Of a stretch of DNA of 64,000 nt, positions 7,968-17,900 are shown piece after piece (the first letter of the stretch is position 1; every line of letters starts with the position of its first letter). The notes beneath the pieces were generated by a model, which searched no databases, was not told the origin of the DNA, and saw only the letters and a program-made list of their open reading frames with translations. The stretch spans positions 3,019,001-3,083,000 of the forward strand of contig NZ_CP045420.1 in NCBI RefSeq assembly GCF_009363795.1, written 5' to 3'. A program made the translations under genes and the position numbers. Origin of the DNA: Palleronia sp. THAF1. Lineage in GTDB: Bacteria; Pseudomonadota; Alphaproteobacteria; Rhodobacterales; Rhodobacteraceae.

Positions 7968-10238
7968 ATGTTGCAAACATCCCATCATGATCATGACAAC
8001 GGTGTCGCGGCAGACGTGGTCGAAATTACCGACGCGCCAGAGAATACAACAACTCCGTACGAGATTGGTCTGGGTGACTCCTTTCAGGGCACGATCGATG
8101 TGCTCGGCGACATCGATTGGGTCGAGGTAACGTTTGAAGCCGGCGTGACCTACACCATCTCCGGTACGGTGGGTGCTGACAAATATCTCGACTTCGTGAT
8201 CTACGACAGTGACGGGAACTTCGTTGACAATTATCTTGATGACGTTGCCAGCGACACCACGTCGACATACACCTTCACGGCCACGCAGAGCGGCACTCAT
8301 TACTTGTCCGCAGAAATCTACCAAGATACTGGCTCTTACTCGGTCAGCTACGCGGTTGGCAACACGCCTCCACCCAGCGGAGGCACCTTGGAAGAGTTGA
8401 CTTATCAAGAGATCGCCGACTACCTGACCTTTGGCTATTGGGACGAAGCGACGAGTCTCCCGGACAACTACACGCCGTTTTCGTTCAACGTGGCTCCGGG
8501 CGGAACGATCACCGTAAACATTTCAGCGCTGACCGACGCAGGTAAGCAGTTTGCGTCATATGGTCTGGCCGCCTGGGCCGAAGTAACAGGTCTGAACTTC
8601 GCGCTGTCCACCTCTGCCGGTGCCGATATCATTTTCGATGATAACCAATCCGGCGCATTTGCCAGCTCCAGCTTCTCCAGCACGCCCGGCGAGATCGAGC
8701 AATCCAATGTGAACGTATCGACAAACTGGATTGCAGGCGACATCGTGACCGACTCGAATGGAAATCAGATCGCGCAACTTAACAGCTATTCCACCCAGAC
8801 CTATATCCACGAAATCGGTCACGCATTGGGATTGGGACACGCCGGGAACTACAACGGGACCGGTGGCTATGCAGAAGACGGCAGCGGCGATAACTTCTAT
8901 CTGAATGACAGCTGGCAGGCGACTGTCATGTCGTATTTCAGCCAAATCGAAAATACCCACATCGATGCCAGCTTCGCCTATATCGGGGGCCCGATGATGG
9001 CGGACATTCTTGCGATTCAGGCGCTCTACGGAACGTCTGGCAATCTAAACACCGGACATGACGTCTACGGGACGGGCGGGACCATGTCGCCATATTACGC
9101 GGCGCTTCTGGCCGAAGGTCTGAGCTTCGTAATCTACGACGAAGGCGGGATCGATACGGTCGACCTGAGCATCGACCTGGCCCAGAGTGATGAAGCCTTC
9201 GCCCATGTCGACATGAACGACGGCACCTATTCCGATTTCTACTTCATCAATGGCGGCCTCGTCGAAGCCAATATCGGGACCATCGGGATTGCACAGGGTG
9301 TCGACATAGAGAATCTGATCATGGGCAACTATGACGACATCGCAATCGGCAACGCCCTAAGCAACAACATAGACATGGTTGCGGGTGATGACTCGGTCAA
9401 CGCGGGTGCGGGAAACGACACGGTTTTCGGCGGCTCTGGCAGTGACACCATCAATGGTGAGGAAGACGACGATCTTCTGTACGGCAACGATGGCGACGAC
9501 AGGCTGACCGGTGGATCCGGCAACGACGTGCTGAACGGCGGTTCTGGATTCGACAACCTAAATGGCGGTTCAGACGACGATATCCTTCGCGGACAAGGCG
9601 ATGGGGACACCATGATCGGCGGTCTTGGTGACGATGAGCTGTACGGCGGCAACGGGTCTGACTCGATGTCGGGCAACGCCGGTAACGACACTATGCTGGG
9701 TCAGGGTCTTGGCGATACGCTTGATGGCGGTGGCAACGATGACCTGATCTACGGCGGTTCTGGCAACGATGTTCTGCTCGGCAGCGGTGGGAACGATACC
9801 ATATTGGGTCAAGGAAACAATGACACCATGGACGGCGGCACCGGGAACGACTCACTTGTCGGTGCGGCTGGGCTCGATCAGCTGTTCGGCGACGTTGGAA
9901 ACGATACGCTGAAGGGCGGAGGCGCGAATGACACCCTAAGTGGCGGCGACGGCGATGATCTGCTCGTCGGCGGCGCGGGACGGGACGTCTTTATTTTCGA
10001 TGACGGTGGCGACACGGACCGGATCAATGGCTACCAGCAAGGCTTCGATACGATACAGATCGACGATGACCTTTATGCGGGCAATCTTTCAGGTCAGCAG
10101 ATTGTCGATACCTTCGGATCCCTGAACGCCAACGGAACGATCCTGACGCTCGATTTCGGGAATGGCACGATTATCGAAATTCAGGCCGGTGGCGGAATTG
10201 ACGATGCCACACTCGGAAACGATATATTCGTGTTGTAA
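7968..10238 (+). CDS. Serralysin-type M10 metalloprotease with PPC and RTX domains
   Basis: A 756-residue secreted zinc protease. Order of parts: no Sec signal; a PPC-like beta domain at about residues 18-130; the catalytic domain at about 143-340 with the zinc motif HEIGHALGLGH at 281-291 and the Met-turn around residue 321 (TVMSYF); a peptidase C-terminal linker; then many calcium-binding nonapeptides of the GGxGxDxLxGG type from about residue 465 to 690; and a C-terminal segment ending in hydrophobic residues, as in type I secretion signals. No ABC transporter, membrane fusion or TolC gene is near, so export must use a system elsewhere. Longer than classical serralysins (about 480 residues) because of the N-terminal domain and extra RTX repeats. 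Confidence 0.93.
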   Translation: MLQTSHHDHDNGVAADVVEITDAPENTTTPYEIGLGDSFQGTIDVLGDIDWVEVTFEAGVTYTISGTVGADKYLDFVIYDSDGNFVDNYLDDVASDTTSTYTFTATQSGTHYLSAEIYQDTGSYSVSYAVGNTPPPSGGTLEELTYQEIADYLTFGYWDEATSLPDNYTPFSFNVAPGGTITVNISALTDAGKQFASYGLAAWAEVTGLNFALSTSAGADIIFDDNQSGAFASSSFSSTPGEIEQSNVNVSTNWIAGDIVTDSNGNQIAQLNSYSTQTYIHEIGHALGLGHAGNYNGTGGYAEDGSGDNFYLNDSWQATVMSYFSQIENTHIDASFAYIGGPMMADILAIQALYGTSGNLNTGHDVYGTGGTMSPYYAALLAEGLSFVIYDEGGIDTVDLSIDLAQSDEAFAHVDMNDGTYSDFYFINGGLVEANIGTIGIAQGVDIENLIMGNYDDIAIGNALSNNIDMVAGDDSVNAGAGNDTVFGGSGSDTINGEEDDDLLYGNDGDDRLTGGSGNDVLNGGSGFDNLNGGSDDDILRGQGDGDTMIGGLGDDELYGGNGSDSMSGNAGNDTMLGQGLGDTLDGGGNDDLIYGGSGNDVLLGSGGNDTILGQGNNDTMDGGTGNDSLVGAAGLDQLFGDVGNDTLKGGGANDTLSGGDGDDLLVGGAGRDVFIFDDGGDTDRINGYQQGFDTIQIDDDLYAGNLSGQQIVDTFGSLNANGTILTLDFGNGTIIEIQAGGGIDDATLGNDIFVL

Positions 10239-10266
10239 TCGCTGCCGATCATTCAAATGCGTTATA

Positions 10267-10297
10267 GGCGCCGCGTGTCACCACGCGGCGCCTTCTT
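10267..10297 (+). terminator. Rho-independent terminator after the metalloprotease
   Basis: An 11-bp perfect GC-rich stem (10267-10277 with 10282-10292) with a four-base loop, followed by TTCTTCT on the plus strand. It lies between two convergent genes and directly abuts the stop codon of the autokinase on the other strand, so it may also slow transcription from that side. Confidence 0.8.
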
Positions 10298-12271
10298 CTA
10301 CTCGTAGTAGTTTGCGCCATAGCTGGCATAGGCACCGTAGCGTTCACCGTATCCGTAGCGTCGCATACCCGCGGGATCGACCTGCGACAGCACCATCCCG
10401 GTTATAGAAGCATTCGCCGACTCCAGCATCTTCATACCGTTGCGAACCTGCGCCACGGTCGTAGCGTCCCACTTAACGACATAAAGAACGGCATCAGCTT
10501 TCACGCCGATGACGCGAGCATCCGGAACGACCAAGACCGGCGGGGTGTCGATCACCACCACGTCGTACAGCGCACGCGCCTCTTGGATCAGTTCGGCAAG
10601 TCCAGGCTGCGAAAAGAGATCAGCGGCATTCATCTCGGCACGACCCGCAGCCAAGACATCGCATCCCAGTGACGGGACATACTCGACCGCGTCCTTCAGC
10701 AGCACTTCATTCGTCATCACGGACAATATGGAGTGCTGACCCGCCATAGAAAAATACTCGGCGAAGACGCGGCGTCGAATGTCGCACTCAATCAGCAACG
10801 TCTTGCGCCCGAGGCTTGCGAAGTTCATCGCCAGGGCCAGGGATTGGGTGGTCTTGCCTTCCGATGGTATCGATGAAGTCACCATGATGACCTCGGGGGG
10901 AGCCTCCGGGTTGGACATCAAAAGCGAGGTTCGTAGGTTCCGGATCGCTTCAGCTGCGGGCGAAGAGGGTTTCTCGCGCAGATACTCAATGACATCTTTG
11001 CGGCGTTTTTTCGGGATTTGCGGTATTTGGCCCATGATTGGACTCAACGAGATCGCCTCCAGATCCTCTCCGGTCCGGAATGTGGACTGGCCCATCTCGC
11101 GTAATACAACGTAGCCACTGCCAACGAGCAATCCCGCAATCAACGAAAGCACCATCAACAGGTCCGCCTTCGGGGCGGACGGACTGCGCGGCACCACCGC
11201 GTAAGACAGGATTCGGCTATCGGCTTGCTGCAGGCCCTGCTGAACCGAAATCTCCTTCAACCGCGCCAAGAAGTTCTCGTAAATCAGGCGGCTGGCCTCC
11301 GCTTCCCGCTCAAGCTGCTCGAACACCAGAAGATCTGCCGATTGGCGTTTCTGCTGTTGTTCCAATGCGTCAAGGCCAGCCTGCAGACTCTCAATACGGG
11401 CATTGATCCGGGCTATATCGGTCTGGGCGCGTCGCGCTGCCGAGCTCTCCGCCTCCAACTCATCGAGAAGCGCTTCGGCTTCAGTCAATTCGACCTCCAG
11501 GTCGGCTAGTCGCTCCCTGCGGTCAGCGATCTGTACGTTGAGACCGGCCACCGCTTCGGCACTGACGACATCGATTTCTGCATTGAAGGTCGATACAGCG
11601 ACCTCGGCCGCACGCAGTTCGGCACGCAGTTCGGCCACGCGTTCGGACAGCCAGGCAGACGCCTGCTCAGTCGCGTCAACCACCAGTCGGAATTGATCGT
11701 CAATGTAAAGCTCTGCCAACCGATCGGCGATCCGCGCCGCTTTTTCGGGCTGGTCCGCTATTATGCTGATCCGGAAGACGAAGCTTTCTCGGATATTCGT
11801 TATCGTAAGCTGCTGCAGAACCGAGTCGACCGTAGCATCTAGCGCTTCCCGCTCGCTCGGCGTCCGAGGCGTTGCGTTGCCGGTCAAACGACGAAGCCAC
11901 GTCCCAACATCCAGGATCGACGCTTCTCGAAGATACGGGTTGAATGCCGGATCGCTAACCAAATCAAGATCGATAGCAAGACGCTCCAGCAGAATGCGGG
12001 ATCGAAGAACCTCTACCTCAGTGTTAACAACCGACGATTCACCGCCAAGGCTCGATATCACGCTCTCGAAGTCGACGATCTGTTCGTCTCGGCTCTCCAG
12101 CGCCACGATCGTCGTTGCTGTGAAACGCGGTTGCGCCACCAGCGTCAGATAAAACCCGGCTAGCAGCAAAAAGACCACTACCACTAGAATGATTCGCGCC
12201 TTTTCCCGCCACAGAAGCGCAGGAATACTCGAACCCCCTAGGTCAAGAGAGGAAGTGTCCAGAACGGCCAT
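10298..12271 (-). CDS. Wzc/ExoP-type polysaccharide co-polymerase and tyrosine autokinase
   Basis: A 657-residue inner membrane protein that controls chain length and export of exopolysaccharide. From the chosen start: first membrane helix at about residues 26-46, a Wzz domain, a long periplasmic coiled coil (about 200-345), a second helix after a Pro-rich stretch (about 365-393), then a cytoplasmic BY-kinase with Walker A SSIPSEGKTT (about 466-475), Walker A' LLIECDIRR, and Walker B VVIDTPPV. The C-terminus is a tyrosine cluster (YGYGERYGAYASYGANYYE), the autophosphorylation tail. The ATG at 12271 has AAGG eight bases upstream; a longer in-frame start at 12337 has none. It probably serves the operon at 1-7423. 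Confidence 0.92.
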   Translation of the reverse strand: MAVLDTSSLDLGGSSIPALLWREKARIILVVVVFLLLAGFYLTLVAQPRFTATTIVALESRDEQIVDFESVISSLGGESSVVNTEVEVLRSRILLERLAIDLDLVSDPAFNPYLREASILDVGTWLRRLTGNATPRTPSEREALDATVDSVLQQLTITNIRESFVFRISIIADQPEKAARIADRLAELYIDDQFRLVVDATEQASAWLSERVAELRAELRAAEVAVSTFNAEIDVVSAEAVAGLNVQIADRRERLADLEVELTEAEALLDELEAESSAARRAQTDIARINARIESLQAGLDALEQQQKRQSADLLVFEQLEREAEASRLIYENFLARLKEISVQQGLQQADSRILSYAVVPRSPSAPKADLLMVLSLIAGLLVGSGYVVLREMGQSTFRTGEDLEAISLSPIMGQIPQIPKKRRKDVIEYLREKPSSPAAEAIRNLRTSLLMSNPEAPPEVIMVTSSIPSEGKTTQSLALAMNFASLGRKTLLIECDIRRRVFAEYFSMAGQHSILSVMTNEVLLKDAVEYVPSLGCDVLAAGRAEMNAADLFSQPGLAELIQEARALYDVVVIDTPPVLVVPDARVIGVKADAVLYVVKWDATTVAQVRNGMKMLESANASITGMVLSQVDPAGMRRYGYGERYGAYASYGANYYE

Positions 12272-12508
12272 CACGGGCACCTTGAGTTGGAAATGCGAGT
12301 AGATCGTCAGATACCACCACGACGACACAGGTTCCATGCCCTTAATTCTGACATTGGAACACCTTGTTGCTCAAAGCGTCTACTAAATGGACCTCTTCTT
12401 TTAACAGACATGGACCTGTCGCGCTTTGGTGCCGCCCCGGTGTTCGTTTAGGTCGCCTTGCGCCCGAATGCGACGGAGCTTTTCCAGCCCAGTACTGAGT
12501 GATGTCCG

Positions 12509-13125
12509 TTGCCAGCAGGGTTTTGCTTTGCAAAATCCCGAGAGGGGCCAGCTTCGCTCGCGCAGCTGAGCGTAGAGTTGGGCATCAACCCCAAAACAGT
12601 TGCGAATTGGCGGAAACTGCAAACGGTTGAGGACCTTAAGACCGGACCTCGAGAGCCGCGTTCGACCGTTCTTACTGAGGCAGAGGAAGCGATGGTCGTC
12701 GCGTTCCGACGCCATACGCTACTGCCGTTGGATGATTGTCTCTATGCCTTGCAGCCAACAATCCCGCATCTGACCCGGTCAGCGCTGCACCGGTGCCTTC
12801 AGCGGCATGGGATCTCGGGACTGTCGGATGTCGGCGGCGACAAACCCGAGCAGCAAAAGTGCAAGCGATACCCAATCGGGTTCTTCCATATCGATATTGC
12901 CAGAGTTCTGACGATCAAGAACGCGACCGTCAAAAGGTACCACTACGACAGCCACGACCAACTGCGCACGCACCTTGCCGACTTCATGGCAGCCAACACC
13001 TTCGCCCGCAGGCTCAAGACGCTCAGCGGACTCACGCCCTACGAATACATCTAAAAATCTGGACTTCAGAGCCGGACAGATTCATCATCGATCCAATCCA
13101 CCAAATGCCGGGACTGAACACCTAG
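12509..13125 (+). pseudogene. Broken IS481-type transposase
   Basis: Remnant of an IS481/integrase-core transposase. The N-terminal helix-turn-helix part is readable (ELGINPKTVANWRK, then TGPREPRSTVLTEAEEAM and the LLPLDDCLYALQPTIPHLTRS segment). After RYPIGFFHIDIA at about 12900, where the first catalytic Asp lies, the DDE core is missing: the frame jumps directly to the C-terminal part ATVKRYHYDSHDQLRTHL. A one-base loss near 13053 creates a stop after PYEYI, and the real tail, KIWTSEPDRFIIDPIHQMPG, continues in another frame to 13125. Internal deletion plus frameshift mean no active enzyme. No left inverted repeat could be found. Confidence 0.85.
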
Positions 13126-13256
13126 CCGCAACTGTGATCTATTAGTTATGAAGCGTGACAAGGAAGAGGCGCGGTGCCGCGGATATCTCGTTTTGCCCGG
13201 CATCGGCTACAGGATCGATGAAGAAACCGAAGAGGTGTCAAGCCTCCGCCGTTGCT

Positions 13257-14579
13257 CTAATTTAGCTCGTCAAGGATGTTTCTAAGGGTCTCAAACAGAC
13301 GCTCGATCTCATCCTCGGTGATAATGAACGGGGGCGACAGCGCGATGATGTCGCCCGTGACGCGGATCATGATGCCCTTGTCCCACGCCATCTTCATCGC
13401 CTGCCATGCCCGCTTGCCCGGAGCGCCCTCGCGCGGCTGCAGCTCGATGGCACCGACGAGACCAAGATTCCGCAGGTCGTGAACGAAGGGCAGCCCGCGC
13501 AATCCGTGCAGCGCATCCTCCCAGATCGGCGCGAGGCGCTCGACGCGCGCGAACAGGTCGTTCTGTCGGTAGGTTTCCAGAGACGCCAGCGCAGCGGCAG
13601 TCGCCAGCGGGTGCGCTGAATAGGTGTAGCCGTGGAACAGTTCGATCGGCGTATCGGCGTGGTCCATAGCAGAGCTGTAGATGTGCTCGCCCACGATCAC
13701 GGCCCCCATCGGCACCACGCCGTTGGTCAGGCCTTTTGCCGTCGCGATGATATCGGGCGTAACGCCGAAGTATTCGGACGCCGACGCGGTGCCGAGGCGA
13801 CCATACGCGGTGATGACCTCATCGAAGATCAGCAGGATACCGTGCTTGTCACAGATCTCGCGCAGGCGTTTCAGATAGCCCTTCGGTGGTAGCAGAACGC
13901 CGGTCGAGCCTGCCATCGGCTCTACGATCACGGCGGCGATGGTGCTGGGATCATGCAGCGCGCACAACCGCTCAAGATCGTCGGCCAGTTCCGCGCCATG
14001 CTCGGGGCAGCCGCGCGAGAACGCGTTGCGGTCGTGGTCGTGCGTGTGCCGCAGGTGATCGACACCTGCCAGCATCGTGCCGAAATGCATCCGGTTGCGG
14101 ACAATTCCGCCGACCGAAATGCCGCCGAAGCCGGTGCCGTGATAGCCCCGCTCGCGCCCGATCAGCCGGGTGCGGGCCGCGTCGCCCTTCATCCGGTGAT
14201 AGTGCAGTGCGATCTTCAGCGCAGTGTCGACGGACTCAGAGCCAGAATTGGTGAAAAAGACGTGGTTCAGACCGTCCGGGAAATGCGCGGCCAGCTTCGA
14301 CGACAGTTCGAACGCCTGCGGCGTGCCGAAGTTGAAGTGCGGCGCGTAATCAAGGGTCGAGACCTGCTTCTTCACAGCCTCTACGATCAACGGGTCATTG
14401 TGGCCTGCGTTGACGCACCACAGGCCCGCCGTGGCGTCCATGATCTGCCGCCCGTCGGAGGATGTGTAATACATCCCGTCTGCACTGACGACCAAGCGCG
14501 GATCGGCGGCGAAGTCGCGGTTCGGGGTGTAGGGCATCCAGAAGCTGGAAAAGTCGTTTGCGCTGGGGTGTTGGGTCAC
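13257..14579 (-). CDS. Class III PLP aminotransferase (omega-amino acid:pyruvate type)
   Basis: A 440-residue aminotransferase that likely moves the amino group of beta-alanine or another omega-amine to pyruvate. Seen: GLWCVNAGHND substrate-pocket motif, NSGSESVDTALK phosphate-binding loop, RGYHGTGFGG, the cofactor-binding LLIFDEVITAYGRLG, and the PLP lysine in ATAKGLTNGVVPMGA. The GTG start at 14579 has GGAGG eight bases upstream, which decides it over a longer in-frame start at 14633. It stands alone next to the IS remnant. The exact amine substrate is not readable. Confidence 0.88.
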   Translation of the reverse strand: MTQHPSANDFSSFWMPYTPNRDFAADPRLVVSADGMYYTSSDGRQIMDATAGLWCVNAGHNDPLIVEAVKKQVSTLDYAPHFNFGTPQAFELSSKLAAHFPDGLNHVFFTNSGSESVDTALKIALHYHRMKGDAARTRLIGRERGYHGTGFGGISVGGIVRNRMHFGTMLAGVDHLRHTHDHDRNAFSRGCPEHGAELADDLERLCALHDPSTIAAVIVEPMAGSTGVLLPPKGYLKRLREICDKHGILLIFDEVITAYGRLGTASASEYFGVTPDIIATAKGLTNGVVPMGAVIVGEHIYSSAMDHADTPIELFHGYTYSAHPLATAAALASLETYRQNDLFARVERLAPIWEDALHGLRGLPFVHDLRNLGLVGAIELQPREGAPGKRAWQAMKMAWDKGIMIRVTGDIIALSPPFIITEDEIERLFETLRNILDELN

Positions 14580-14654
14580 GGGACGGCCTCCGGGTCGGTG
14601 GAACCGTCCGAGTGTGCACCGCCCGCGTGCCAAGGCAAGCGCAATCCTTCTTCG

Positions 14655-14840
14655 TCAGAAGTCGGTGCTGACCGACATCGTGGACAGGAAGCCTGACACT
14701 TCGGCAGAGACCCCTTCGCTTTCGCCCCAGATCAGGGTGAGCACTGCAAAGGCGAGGCCACAAATTGCAGCCGTGATGACCACCCAGTCAACCGTAACTG
14801 CGCCCGACGTATCCGCCAAAAATCTTTTAAGACGTGCCAA
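14655..14840 (-). CDS. Flp-like type IVb mini pilin
   Basis: A 61-residue protein with a short charged N-terminus (LKRFLADTSGAVTVDW) followed by one 20-residue hydrophobic helix, the pattern of Flp pilins in alphaproteobacteria, though the usual Gly-Glu cleavage site is changed to a SGAVTVDWV form. The start is a TTG at 14840 with AAGGGG seven bases upstream. No prepilin peptidase, CpaB or secretin gene is near, so it is an orphan; it could also be a pilin-like membrane peptide of other use. Confidence 0.62.
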   Translation of the reverse strand: MARLKRFLADTSGAVTVDWVVITAAICGLAFAVLTLIWGESEGVSAEVSGFLSTMSVSTDF

Positions 14841-14931
14841 TGAATATCCCCTTGATCGCTCAAATCCTGTAGGACCGAAAGTGTCATAGTTTTAAGGCCA
14901 GCTTTTGGCGGAATGGTGGCAACGTAAAATT

Positions 14932-17900
14932 TTAGCGATTTAGACGATAAAGCGTGAACGCCGCGAGAGAGGCGATGATCGCGATGCCAGCGGCACCCGC
15001 GACGAAGACGGTAAACGCCGCCGCGGGCGAGGCGATCAAACCACTGCTACCAACCACCAAAGGACCGAAGGCAAAGACGAACAGCGCCGCCATCGCGAGC
15101 GCTGCGACGGCCACCCAGCCCCGCGCTGCGCCCGCACGTTTGGCTGTGGTTCGACGCAAGGCGCGGAAGGCAGCGGCTGCGTCCACCTGCATCGCCAGCA
15201 TTGCTGGCACGGCGACCAGAACCAACACCAGCCCGAAGCCCAGCCCGTAGACCAGAGTGATGACGGTCGGCTTCAGAAACTGCGCCTGACTGGACGATTC
15301 GTACAGCAACGGCGCAAGGCCCAGCACGGTGGTCAGCGTGGTCAACAGAACAGGGCGCAATCGATCGCAGGCTGCGTCGATGATGGCCACGCGGGGTGCG
15401 CGGGTTTCGCGGTATTCATCAACGGTCGAAACCAGCACGATAGAGTCGTTGATGATGATACCCGTCATCCCGATCAGCCCGACAATAGAAAACATCGAAA
15501 GCGGCACGTCCCAGATGTAATGCCCCCAGATCGCACCGATCAGGCCGAAGGGGATGACCGCCATGATGACGATGGGGCGCGTCCAGCTTGCGAAGATCCA
15601 GGCCAGCGTCAGGTAGATACCCAACAGGCACAGCAGGAACCCGATCAGCGCGTCGTTCAGGAATTCGTCTTCGTCCTCAGAGAGGCCGGACAGGTCGGTC
15701 TGCACGCCGAAGGTCTCTGACAAGCGGGGCAGGATATCGTCTTGCAAGATCGTCATGATCTCTGTCGCGCGCGCCGGATCGTCTTCGGACAAATCGCCGG
15801 TGACGCTGACCAGCCGAACACCGTTTTCCCGGCGGATGGTGGAAAAGCCGTCCTGCACCTCGATCTGCACCAGATCGGACAGACGCGCGGTGCCGCCCGT
15901 GGGCGTGGGCAGGATCGCGCGGTCAAGGAAATCAGCGGTGATCTCTGCATCAGGCAGTTCGACCCGGATCGTGGCAGAGCGTGTGCCATCGGGATAACTG
16001 GCGGCCTCTATCCCTTCCAGCCGGTCGCGCAGGGTGCGACCGATACCGTCGATGGTGAAGCCTAGCGCCTCGCCCTGCGGGGTCAGGGTCAGGACGTATT
16101 CCTGCTTGTCATAGGCCAGGCTGTCTTCCAGCGCAGAGACCTCTCCGAAGCCCGCAAGCTCGGATTTCAGCGCCTCTGCCGCGTCTTTCAGAACGCGCGT
16201 GTCGGCACCGGACAGGCGCACGTCGATGGCGTCGCCACCGGGACCAGAGCGCCAGCCGCGGAACGACAGTTCCTGCAGAAGCGGATGGCGGATCACCTTG
16301 TCTTGCAGGTCGGCCACGAACTCGAAACTGGAATAGGGGCGCAGGTCAGGGTCGATCAGCTCGATAGAGATCGCGCCGAGTTGCTCCGGCTCTGTGTTCT
16401 CGGTCCCCGACAGGCCCCGCCCGGAATTGCCGCCGATTTCGGACAGCGCGTAGTCGATGGGGTTCGCCCCGTAATCCTCGACATACTGCGCGCCGATCTC
16501 TTCCAGCGTTTGCTGGATCAGGGCAAGCTGCTCCAGCGTGTCCTCTCGCGTCGCGCTAGCCTGCATCGCGAAGTTGCCGCTGACAGAGCCTTGCTCCGGC
16601 GAGTTAAAAAAGCGCCACTGCACGGTGCCGGAGATCAACAGAACCGTCTGCAAGACCAGCAGCACGACCGCCCCCGCCAGCACCGGGTAGCGCGCCCAAG
16701 TCACCAGTTGCATCAAGGGACGGAACAGGCGCGCGCGCACCCACTCGAAACCCCGGTTCACGATACGGCTGGGCAGGTCGTACCAGTGGTCGCGTCCGGT
16801 GTGGGCGAGCGCGTGGCTCATGTGGTGCGGCAGGATCAGGAAGCATTCCACAAGGCTGGCCAGCAGCACGACGATGACGGTGAAGGGAATGTCGGCGATC
16901 AGCGTGCCGAAGGTGCCACCGATGACGACGAGGCCGAAGAAGGCAATGATGGTCGTGATCGTGGCCGAAAAGACGGGCGGGAACATGCGTTGCGCGGCCC
17001 GTTCGGCGGCGGTTACAGGGTCTTCGTGCAGATGACGCACGCGGAAATCGGCATGTTCGCCCACGACGATGGCATCATCCACAACGATGCCCAGCGTGAT
17101 GATCAGCGCGAACAGCGAGATCATGTTGATCGTGATTCCGGCGGCATACATCAGCGCGATGGCGGCGGTCATGGCGACTGGAATACCTGCCGCGACCCAG
17201 AACGCGGTGCGGGCGTTCAGGAACAGGAACAGAAGCAACACCACAAGGCCCAGCCCCATCGCGCCGTTGTCCAGCAGGATGTTCAATCGGCCAGAGATGT
17301 AGTCGGCGCGCGCCCGGATCAGGTCGATCTGCACGCCCTGCGGCAGGTTGGGGCGCAGATCGGCGGCCACGTCCTCCACCACGTCCTGAATTTCCAGTGC
17401 GTCCCCCCGTGCAGAGCGTTCGACGGTGATCGAGATTGCAGGGTTATCGCCAACGAAATAGGCCCGCGCCCTGTCAGCGCCTTCGACCCGGACGGTCGCC
17501 ACGTCGCCGACGGTCAGCGGAGCGCCATCGTCGCGACTGCGCAACACGATGGCCCCGATGGCGTCCGCCCCACGGCTCGCCTGCCCCGCACGCACCCGCG
17601 CGGTGCCGCCCACGTCGCCCGCGGGAGCGGTGTCGCTTTCGGCGGCGATGGCATCCGCGATCTGCGCAAGCGTCAGGTCGTATTGCACCAGCGCCAGCGA
17701 CGGCACCTCGACCACCGTTTCGGGCGCGGCAAGGCCACTGATGGTGGCCTGTGTCACGCCGCGCTGGAAGAGTTGCGCGATGAACTGGTCAGCCACGCGG
17801 CCCAGTTGTTCGACGCCGATGGGCCCGGTAATGACCACGTCGGTCACCCGGTCGCGCCAGCCGCCCCAGCTGATCTCTGGCTCTTCCGCGTCTTCGGGCA

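Noticed and set aside
9350-10010. Short direct DNA repeats resembling a repeat array
   Set aside because: They are the coding copies of RTX nonapeptides in the metalloprotease; no CRISPR-like identical repeats or spacers are present.
13148-13285. 45-codon frame between the IS remnant and the aminotransferase
   Set aside because: No ribosome site, no recognisable sequence, and the end overlaps the aminotransferase gene on the other strand.
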